Part shown: positions 22,119 through 29,092 of the stretch, piece by piece
How the letters are laid out: every line of letters begins with the position of its first letter
How positions within the stretch are numbered: the stretch's first letter is position 1
Origin: a virus
Strand: one strand, 5' to 3'
IMG/VR virus record: IMGVR_UViG_3300046169_000041
Coordinates: 1 to 32,432 of that record
Length of the DNA: 32,432 nt
Translations under genes and position numbers: made by a program
The notes under the pieces: model-generated
What the model was told of the DNA's origin: nothing
Database searches by the model: none
Seen by the model: only the letters and a program-made list of their open reading frames with translations

Positions 22119-22525
22119 TATTTGCTTACTGCTGCACTGCCAAAGTAGAAGGATATGATACTTATGACAGCTGTTTTAATTTCTGGTAGGATGATGTATC
22201 CATTTAAGTTTTGGTAGTTTGTACCTTTAAAAAGTCCAAACCAATTACTATAATCTGTAGCAATAGTAACTCCTCCCTCACTATTTGCTAAGATAAACGG
22301 TGCAATAATTACACCAAATAAAACTGTTAATACGATAATACGTCTAGTCCAAGCACCAAACGCACCAACTCTAGCTGCTGCCGCATCTGCACTTTCGTCT
22401 GATGCTTTCTGTTTTTCAATAAGGCCTTTAGTAAGTGCCGCTTGGTTTTGTACCAACGTACCTATTAATTTAAAAATGAAGCCAGAAGCTCCACCGCCTA
22501 ACATTGCTAATAATTCAGGAGTCAT
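22118..22525 (-). CDS. holin-like membrane protein (135 aa)
   Basis: The 135-aa product has an amphipathic N-terminal segment (LLAMLGGGASGFIFKLIGTL), a charged middle, then WTRRIIVLTVLFGVIIAPFI (about residues 59-78) and a C-terminal hydrophobic segment IKTAVISIISFYFGSAA, with a soluble loop between. The layout, size and RR flank match phage holins of the 3-TM type found in gene-transfer agents and alphaproteobacterial phages. Holins open the inner membrane for the endolysin. It lies beside another small membrane protein gene (22528-22686), which supports a lysis role. The muralytic enzyme found in this window is the transglycosylase on the other strand. Confidence 0.6.
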   Translation of the reverse strand: MTPELLAMLGGGASGFIFKLIGTLVQNQAALTKGLIEKQKASDESADAAAARVGAFGAWTRRIIVLTVLFGVIIAPFILANSEGGVTIATDYSNWFGLFKGTNYQNLNGYIILPEIKTAVISIISFYFGSAAVSK

Positions 22526-22527
22526 GA

Positions 22528-22686
22528 TTATAATTCTTTAAGGATTTTTATAATCGACACAACCATAAATGTCAAGGTCGCAATACCTACTAATATACTA
22601 ATAACTAAATTTACTTGTGCTAGTTCAACAGTAGCAAATAAACCACTTATTCCTAGTATTGTTCGTGTTGTGCAATCTTCAATCAT
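22528..22686 (-). CDS. small membrane protein next to the holin-like gene (52 aa)
   Basis: A 52-aa frame starting MIEDCTTRTI, with a single long hydrophobic helix (VNLVISILVGIATLTFMVV, about residues 26-44) and a basic end (KILKEL). The start overlaps the upstream stop (TAATG) and the stop lies 2 bases before the ATG of the holin-like gene, which supports a real gene. It may be a second holin, an antiholin or a spanin-type protein, but no such motif is visible. Confidence 0.65.
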   Translation of the reverse strand: MIEDCTTRTILGISGLFATVELAQVNLVISILVGIATLTFMVVSIIKILKEL

Positions 22687-22913
22687 TATGCAATATTAAG
22701 TGTGTCTACAGTAGCAGCTTCTTCTTCTGCTGTTAAGGTTGTATACTCTGTTACGTCTAGTGCAACCTCACCGTCATCAGTAAATATCGGTCCTGTAAGG
22801 TACTTTGTAGTGTTAGTAGGGTCTTGCCAATAAGGTAAGTTCTGTGCACGTCCTTCTTCTTCAGCTTTTGCTAAAGCTTCTTCTTCAGTAGAGTATATTA
22901 GAAATTTTAACAT
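22686..22913 (-). CDS. hypothetical acidic protein (75 aa)
   Basis: A 75-aa protein beginning MLKFLIYSTEEEALAKAEEE. The layout of a short beta strand, a Glu/Ala-rich helix and then beta strands (TKYLTGPIFTDDGEVALDVT) recurs in small proteins of marine phage structural regions, but no named family is recognised. It is 1 bp downstream of the ConA-like fibre gene on the same strand, which suggests a fibre-associated accessory or chaperone; this is inference. Confidence 0.55.
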   Translation of the reverse strand: MLKFLIYSTEEEALAKAEEEGRAQNLPYWQDPTNTTKYLTGPIFTDDGEVALDVTEYTTLTAEEEAATVDTLNIA

Positions 22914-22914
22914 A

Positions 22915-23661
22915 TTAGTAGTTTGCTGAAAGTTCTGTGTGGATAGCTACTTGTTGCTCAGCAGTTACTACTGAGGCAAATACAACTAGTGTACTTGCTT
23001 GTACTCCTCCATTAAATCCAAATATAAACATATCTTGGTTAATAGTTTCACCTAAATTTGTTGTAAGTCTATTAATTTCAGTTGCACCATCTTCGTACAA
23101 ATATAGTCTAGTGTAAGGTCCTACTCCAGGAGCAGATTCTCTAGCAAATGTTGCAACATAAGTTTTTTGTGGTGATGAAAAACCACTTGTAAACTCCTCA
23201 ACTGTAACAGATGACGGTGGATAAGTTGTTCTCATACTAATACCTGTATCGGCACTAAAGTCTCCACCCCCTGTTATAATAGCCCTATGACCTCTAGATA
23301 AAAGACCAACAGGTGCATTTTCATATATACCAAACGCAGGATAATCTGTAAATCCTATACTTCCTGCTGTCTTATCCATTGACATCACCAAAGAAGCTGG
23401 TTGAGCTGGTCCATTGTTTAAAGTGTTGCCATCAAATGTACTACTAATAGCAGATACTGCAGCTGATCCACTAGCGACATCTGTTTGTATATATGACTTA
23501 GCATATTGGTTTACTGAGTACTGCTGTACTGCATTATCAGTTGAGTTGTATTTAGGTTGAACATACGCACTAACCTGAAACAAATCGTAGCTACCTTTTT
23601 GATCATACATCCTAGAAACAAAAGTATCAGCCTGAGCTATACCAACTAGTATAAGTACCAT
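22915..23661 (-). CDS. ConA-like fibre protein, C-terminal part (frame-broken gene)
   Basis: The 248-aa frame continues the domain begun in the frame at 23627-23869. The junction DFTATELTDG..ILVGIAQADTFVSRMYDQKG, with the WYDQ-like motif (here MYDQ), is the known continuation of this ConA-like fibre domain. It ends with LVVFASVVTAEQQVAIHTEL, the usual last strand. The frame change needs only one base less in the TT of ACTTAT (plus positions 23653-23654, AA). The ATG at 23661 is then probably an internal codon, though translational restart is possible. It likely mediates surface recognition; fibre assignment by family pattern and location. Confidence 0.65.
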   Translation of the reverse strand: MVLILVGIAQADTFVSRMYDQKGSYDLFQVSAYVQPKYNSTDNAVQQYSVNQYAKSYIQTDVASGSAAVSAISSTFDGNTLNNGPAQPASLVMSMDKTAGSIGFTDYPAFGIYENAPVGLLSRGHRAIITGGGDFSADTGISMRTTYPPSSVTVEEFTSGFSSPQKTYVATFARESAPGVGPYTRLYLYEDGATEINRLTTNLGETINQDMFIFGFNGGVQASTLVVFASVVTAEQQVAIHTELSANY

Positions 23662-23869
23662 CAGTTAGTTCTGTTGCAGTAAAATCTCTTTCAATAGGCG
23701 AGCTATTTGGATTCCTTAATCTTATAACATTGCTACTTGTTCCATAAAGGTCGTGTGTACTCCAAGCACCAAAAGCATCCAACAAAACAGAAGGTCCAGG
23801 TATCACACCATCGACACGCTGCACTGCTGATTTAACAACAGACTGCACAACTGGCTCTGAAAGGGGCAT
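23627..23869 (-). CDS. ConA-like fibre protein, N-terminal part (frame-broken gene)
   Basis: The 80-aa frame starts MPLSEPVVQSVVKSAVQRVD and enters the conserved fibre segment LLDAFGAWSTHDLYG, VIRLRNPNSSPIERDFTATE. It then stops after WYSSG, exactly where the family sequence should go on. The rest is found in another frame (22915-23661). Joined, the two parts give about 317 aa. Either the sequence has one extra base, or the gene is broken or uses a frameshift. Confidence 0.65.
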   Translation of the reverse strand: MPLSEPVVQSVVKSAVQRVDGVIPGPSVLLDAFGAWSTHDLYGTSSNVIRLRNPNSSPIERDFTATELTDGTYTSWYSSG

Positions 23870-24156
23870 TATATTTTATTTAGATTAACTGAAACACCAG
23901 CAGATCCAATACTAGATGCGTCAAATTTAACAGTACTGTTTCTAGGGATTGTTATAATAGCATTATAGTCGTCAGTAATTTCTAAGTCTGTTCCAACAGC
24001 TGTTGTAAGAACTGAGTAATTTGTACCATCAATACTAACTAATACTTTTACAACACCACCAGGATTTACAGTTCCGTTGACATCAAGAAAATATTGACCC
24101 CCATCACTGTTACCAATTTCTACAGTTTTGTTTTCTGAGTTTATAAGTGTAAGCAT
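23869..24156 (-). CDS. small beta-sheet structural protein (95 aa)
   Basis: A 95-aa protein with almost only beta strands and turns: QYFLDVNGTVNPGGVVKVLV, TNYSVLTTAVGTDLEITD, YNAIITIPRNSTVKFDAS. It looks like an Ig- or jelly-roll-like domain, such as head or tail decoration proteins. The family is not recognised. It is the first gene after a strong promoter (24163-24190); its ATG is within a few bases of the predicted transcription start. Its stop overlaps the start of the ConA-like fibre gene. Confidence 0.65.
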   Translation of the reverse strand: MLTLINSENKTVEIGNSDGGQYFLDVNGTVNPGGVVKVLVSIDGTNYSVLTTAVGTDLEITDDYNAIITIPRNSTVKFDASSIGSAGVSVNLNKI

Positions 24157-24162
24157 AATTTT

Positions 24163-24190
24163 TTTATATATAAGTTAAAGTTTGTGTCAA
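24163..24190 (-). promoter_or_regulatory. strong sigma-70-like promoter, minus strand
   Basis: Read on the minus strand: TTGACA (24190-24185), a 16-bp spacer, TATAAA (24168-24163). It fills almost the whole 37-bp gap between the 1632-aa gene and the 95-aa gene. Transcription starting about 7 bases past the -10 element would begin at the ATG (24156-24154), leaving virtually no leader. Other T/A-rich -10 choices one to three bases away are possible. It would express the fibre and lysis genes separately from the internal virion genes. Confidence 0.7.
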
Positions 24191-24193
24191 CCG

Positions 24194-27100
24194 CTATTCC
24201 TGTATTTTAGCGTCTTCTGCACGTTCTAGTAAATCTTTTTGCATTTCAAGCATAGCTTCACCAGTTACAAAGCCTACAGCTTTCTCTAATACAGGGCCTA
24301 ATACTGGATATTGTTGACCAGTAAACGGCTCTAACGCTTTACCAAAGTCACCTTTTAACAAATCAATCGCTTGACCTGTAACTGGTGAAAACAGCTCAGA
24401 AGGTCCAAATACAGCTGCGTCTACACCCAATTCACCAATTGTTAACAACCCTGATTGTTTAAGTATTCGTAACAAATCAAACTTAGTCATGTTTAGTGGG
24501 TTAATAGGTTCTCTAAACTTAGCCAAATCTTTCATTATTGTAGTCATATAGGCAAATGCAATAGCCATACCTATATACGTTACTAAGTGAGCCATCTTAA
24601 ATCCGTTAGATTTGTTGTCTCCAGAATAACCATGTAAAAAACGTCTATACACAACACGTGACATACCAAGCATAAACGATGAATACTGTAACGCTGTACG
24701 TGCAGCTTCACCAGCCAATGTGCCGGATTCTAAACCTAAACGTGACAATGCTTGTGCTCCTACATCTGGCTCCATAACACCTTCTTTCATATACTGTAAA
24801 TAAAAAGATGATATTTTTTCTTGTAACCTAGGTCTAGTTACAGATGACGGTGCTAATCTTGGAATCCCATCAGGAGCAACTTCTACATACTTTACTAACG
24901 AGCCTAGTTCTTTTGGTGTAAATCCAAACTCTAATAATCGATCGACTAGCTTAGAACTTCCTTTACCTTGTATAGCTTCTGCCAATGAACTAGACAACAC
25001 ATCTATAAATATCTGTTGATGCGTAGCTGTTAAACGCTGAAGACCATTAACCTCAAACACAACTTGACCAGCAAAACCCATAAAACCGTCAACTTTTTCA
25101 CCAGTCACTACTTTTTGAGCAATTGTACGTAACAACAAATCAAATCCAGCTCCTTGTGATCTATACCAAGCAGCCATTTCTTTGTTCTTACCTCTAAACT
25201 GTGTATCAATAGCTTTTTTGTAGCTACTTACAAAAGTACTAAAATTAAAGTCAGCATCTAAATATTGTAAAGTCGCTATTGTAAGAGGCACATCAGATAA
25301 AGCTGACATACCAGAACCTGCTAAATATAGTACATTAGAACCTTGTCTTACGTTTTGAAAAAGTTTAGCCATATGCACATCTACAGGATTGTCTAACATT
25401 CCTGTAATTTGCTTTGCTGTCATATCAAATGTTTTATACCCAGGTGTTTTAGTCAACCCTTGAGTACGAGCAACATTCATCAACGAAGCATATGGGTCAT
25501 GCCCTAAGTTCTTTATAAGTGCAATCTTTTCTGAACGCCCACGTATTTGATCTAATAGCAAACGACCGTGGTTTTTAAAGTTACTAAACTTAACTAAAGC
25601 TTCTACTTGGTACTCTGGTTTGTAAGCAATTTTAGAGGTTTTACGTAACACACCAGCAATAGATTTATTAGCTGTGGCAACATCATCCATTGCATATTCA
25701 CCAGCTTTAATAGCTGTGTACATATTGTTTACAAAGTCACTTAAAACAAACTCTTTTATATTACCAGTTTTAGAATCTTCCATGATACCACCGTGACGTT
25801 TAAAAGTAGTATCAGCATCTAAAACTTTCATCATATAGTCGTAGAACACTTTTTTACCCATACTTTCTACTACTTCTCTGCTATATGTAACGCTATACCC
25901 AGTAAATGCATTGCTTTCACGGATGTTTACGCCAAGCTTACTTATAGCTGCTAGTTGACTTTTATTTACAGTTTTAACTAACTCAATATAGTCTTCAAAT
26001 TCTTTTATGCCTTTCATCCTGTCAACAACTGCATTGTCTCGAATGCTTTGCATAACATCCATATGAAAAGCTAATGAAGCTTGCTCTAAGTTTTCACCGT
26101 ACACTTTCTTTGCTTTTTGAGTTGAGAAATTCTTATTATAATATGTTGACATATACTTAGTTGGGTCTTCACCTAAGAACAACTCAAGCATATCGTTATC
26201 TACTACATACTCTACAAGAGGAATTTGGTCGTTAATAATTTGTGCATCAATACGGTTTTGCACTGACGGACCTCTTTGTACACCCTCACGTAAACTGCCG
26301 TCTAGTTCAGTCTTTAACTGTTTTAGTTTTTGTTTTTTAAGAGTAGTGCCACTTAGCTTACCAATAAGATTTTGCTCAACAGTTTTGTTATGAAGCAAAC
26401 GAAGAACCATTGCTCTATCTTCTTCTGCTAAATACTTAGCTATCTTACCTAACTTTTGACCAGGAGTTGCGTCTTGGTTTATTAATATAAAACCAATACG
26501 AGATAATGTTTCTGGTGGCGCACCAGCTTCTTTTAGCTCAGACAACGCTGATTTTACTCCTTCTATAGTTGTATCTTTACGAAGCGCTCTTGTTACAATA
26601 GCTTTACGAGATGCACTGCCTTGTAGGTTTAAAATAATACTGTCAACAACAGGTACGATATAACCTAACCCATTTTCCTCTAATGTAGTAATTACTTGAG
26701 CTATATGATCTTGTCTACCTTTTTCGCCTTTACTTTGTTTAGGTAGTTTAAGTAGCATAGGAACTAACGCTTCATCTCCAACAATATCAGCTATACGAGA
26801 TTCTAAATAAACTATTGGATCAGCTTGTTGTCTACCTAACTCTTTAGCTCTAGCTTCAAGACTTGGATTTTTATATGACGGCTGATAAGGTTTAGGCCCT
26901 TGTTTTGAGTCTGCTTTTAAATCTTTACTTTGTGCTATACCTTTTTTCAATTGAGCTAATTTAGTAGGCGAAGCACCTTCGTCTCTCATACGAGTAAGAA
27001 TGTCTTTTATTGTTGCAGCTACATTATCGGCATCTTTAAGGTTATCCATATCCTTAAAAAACTCTTTGCGATTTAATCGGAGTACTTCAACTGCTTTTTC

Positions 27101-29092
27101 AAAAGCTTTTTGGAGTATGTCCATAAGTCTTTTAAACAAATTAGGTTTGTCTTTTTTTAAACCATTTAAAAACTCAGGTCTAGTAAAGTACCACTCCATA
27201 AGAAGAGGTACTTCTTCAACTGCAGTCTTAGGTACTCTTGCTCTGTTACCATACGAGTACTGAGGATAAATAGCTTCAATCCAAGGAAATTTATCCAAAT
27301 CAAATACAAACTGTCCGTCTTCTTCGTAACCAATACGTTTAATTTCTTTTGCTAGTATCCCTTTTAGCTCAGGTCTTGAGTTTACATACTCTTGTAGTTC
27401 TAAATAATACTTTGGAGTTAAGTCCTGCATAATGTGCCCAAACTCGTGCAATATGGTAGATCCAGCTCTAGCACCTAACGCATAAGTAGGAGCGTTTCGT
27501 AGATCACCATCAAACATTGTATAAATATCAGCAATCTCAATACCTAACTTACCAAAAGTAACTTGACCTAATGGTCTCTTTCTACCTGCAATTCTTTCCC
27601 AAACAAAGTTTTCCATTGCTATATCGCCTTTAGGTAAACTTCTTACTGTTACAGGAACATGAGCTTTACCTAACAGTGCTTCACCTATAATATTAGTAAG
27701 CTCAACAACCATTTGTTTGTATTCTAAGTGATTGCCTTTAGCTAACCCTACTAACTCTCCAGATGTTTGCAGTTCTTTAACAGGGTCTGTTTTAGGACTT
27801 TTTGCTTCAGCTCCAAAATCTCTTGCAGAATACGATATCATACCAATATCAGGTATAACAGTACGCTCAGACACTATTTCAGCGTCTTCAGCAATACGTA
27901 ACCCATACTTGTCTTTTAAGTAAGTTATATCTTCTGGTGTAAGTTTAGTAAAATTACCTTCTGTTATAGCGTCTGCGAGACGACCAACATGTGATCTAAA
28001 ATCTTTTTCATTTTGTACTATCGAGCCATCTTTATTACGGTAGCTTAGTGCTAAGTCTTGTGTTATTGCACCTAATAGTGTGCCTACCTCTTGTTGGTGA
28101 AACACTGAAGCAAGATTTACAGCGTCTTCAGGTGTCAAATCTTTAGGGTTTACTTTACCTTCTGAAATTGCTTTAAGTCTTGGGTCATTTATTATTAATT
28201 TTCTAACGTGTTCATCACCGTAGTTTTTAAGAACTTGAGAGATTTCAATAACTTTTTCACCGCCATAGTTTGTCTCTCTAAGAGAAACTTCATCAGTAGA
28301 AAGATTTGGATTACGAAAATCTTTTATAGTTCCGTCCATTACATCTTTGTACTCTTTATAAGCGTTATATTGGTCTCTTATTTTAGCATTTCTTTTATAG
28401 TCTGACTTAAACTTAAGTGCTGATAAACCTCCTGCAAACAACACAGTCGACATTGCAGTGTGCTTAAAGTGATCCATTGTATAATCTATAACACCAACAT
28501 TATTTAACATATGAGAATACCCATACTCTAAACCTCCAGAAACTAGCATATAGTCACGGATATTTTTAGTTGTTGAATGCAAAGCTGATAAAACAGGCTT
28601 CCCTGCAGCAGCTGTTAACCTAGCTGAAGCTGCAGCACGACTAGCACCAAACACAGCACCTTTACCAAACGTAGCCCCTGATACAGCTACGTTTACAGGA
28701 TCTAAAAAACCTGTTACAAGACTAGTACCAAACTGAGATAAATCTCTTCGCACACCAGACTGCTGTTCATTTATCTCTCGCAACTGAGCTGCTTTTCTAA
28801 TTCGATACATTAACTGCTCAACTGTTTCATCAGCATCAAAGTCTAACCCAAGTTTAGGAGCATATGAACTATCGTATACATCTTGAGACACTTTCTGTCC
28901 TTCAGTGTAGTCTTTATTTATGTTTAGATTATACCAATCTACTGCAGTAGCTGTAGGCCCTAAAGCTATTGCATTTTGCATTGCTGCAAGGTTAGAACGT
29001 ACAAGACCAAAATCTGTAGATGAGTAACCTTGAGATACTTCGTCAATTGATTTTAGTCTTGCTAGTGAGTTAGTCGGTCTAGCGTCGTTCAT
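24194..29092 (-). CDS. large internal virion protein (gp16-like) with HEFGH metallopeptidase motif
   Basis: A 1632-aa protein, third in a run of three that matches T7 gp14-gp15-gp16 in order and rough size; gp16 forms part of the ejected channel for DNA entry. Residues 545-557 read GSTILHEFGHIMQ, with zinc-ligand His549 and His553 around Glu550 (HExxH), typical of metallopeptidases. T7 gp16 instead has a transglycosylase at its N-terminus. Near residues 140-250 there are hydrophobic, Ala/Gly-rich stretches, and near 1505-1530 a membrane-like segment (HLVTYIGMAIAFAYMTTI), compatible with membrane passage. A long helical middle (residues 700-1300) is typical of internal proteins. The ATG overlaps the upstream stop (TAATG). 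No shorter family match was recognised. Confidence 0.75.
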   Translation of the reverse strand: MNDARPTNSLARLKSIDEVSQGYSSTDFGLVRSNLAAMQNAIALGPTATAVDWYNLNINKDYTEGQKVSQDVYDSSYAPKLGLDFDADETVEQLMYRIRKAAQLREINEQQSGVRRDLSQFGTSLVTGFLDPVNVAVSGATFGKGAVFGASRAAASARLTAAAGKPVLSALHSTTKNIRDYMLVSGGLEYGYSHMLNNVGVIDYTMDHFKHTAMSTVLFAGGLSALKFKSDYKRNAKIRDQYNAYKEYKDVMDGTIKDFRNPNLSTDEVSLRETNYGGEKVIEISQVLKNYGDEHVRKLIINDPRLKAISEGKVNPKDLTPEDAVNLASVFHQQEVGTLLGAITQDLALSYRNKDGSIVQNEKDFRSHVGRLADAITEGNFTKLTPEDITYLKDKYGLRIAEDAEIVSERTVIPDIGMISYSARDFGAEAKSPKTDPVKELQTSGELVGLAKGNHLEYKQMVVELTNIIGEALLGKAHVPVTVRSLPKGDIAMENFVWERIAGRKRPLGQVTFGKLGIEIADIYTMFDGDLRNAPTYALGARAGSTILHEFGHIMQDLTPKYYLELQEYVNSRPELKGILAKEIKRIGYEEDGQFVFDLDKFPWIEAIYPQYSYGNRARVPKTAVEEVPLLMEWYFTRPEFLNGLKKDKPNLFKRLMDILQKAFEKAVEVLRLNRKEFFKDMDNLKDADNVAATIKDILTRMRDEGASPTKLAQLKKGIAQSKDLKADSKQGPKPYQPSYKNPSLEARAKELGRQQADPIVYLESRIADIVGDEALVPMLLKLPKQSKGEKGRQDHIAQVITTLEENGLGYIVPVVDSIILNLQGSASRKAIVTRALRKDTTIEGVKSALSELKEAGAPPETLSRIGFILINQDATPGQKLGKIAKYLAEEDRAMVLRLLHNKTVEQNLIGKLSGTTLKKQKLKQLKTELDGSLREGVQRGPSVQNRIDAQIINDQIPLVEYVVDNDMLELFLGEDPTKYMSTYYNKNFSTQKAKKVYGENLEQASLAFHMDVMQSIRDNAVVDRMKGIKEFEDYIELVKTVNKSQLAAISKLGVNIRESNAFTGYSVTYSREVVESMGKKVFYDYMMKVLDADTTFKRHGGIMEDSKTGNIKEFVLSDFVNNMYTAIKAGEYAMDDVATANKSIAGVLRKTSKIAYKPEYQVEALVKFSNFKNHGRLLLDQIRGRSEKIALIKNLGHDPYASLMNVARTQGLTKTPGYKTFDMTAKQITGMLDNPVDVHMAKLFQNVRQGSNVLYLAGSGMSALSDVPLTIATLQYLDADFNFSTFVSSYKKAIDTQFRGKNKEMAAWYRSQGAGFDLLLRTIAQKVVTGEKVDGFMGFAGQVVFEVNGLQRLTATHQQIFIDVLSSSLAEAIQGKGSSKLVDRLLEFGFTPKELGSLVKYVEVAPDGIPRLAPSSVTRPRLQEKISSFYLQYMKEGVMEPDVGAQALSRLGLESGTLAGEAARTALQYSSFMLGMSRVVYRRFLHGYSGDNKSNGFKMAHLVTYIGMAIAFAYMTTIMKDLAKFREPINPLNMTKFDLLRILKQSGLLTIGELGVDAAVFGPSELFSPVTGQAIDLLKGDFGKALEPFTGQQYPVLGPVLEKAVGFVTGEAMLEMQKDLLERAEDAKIQE

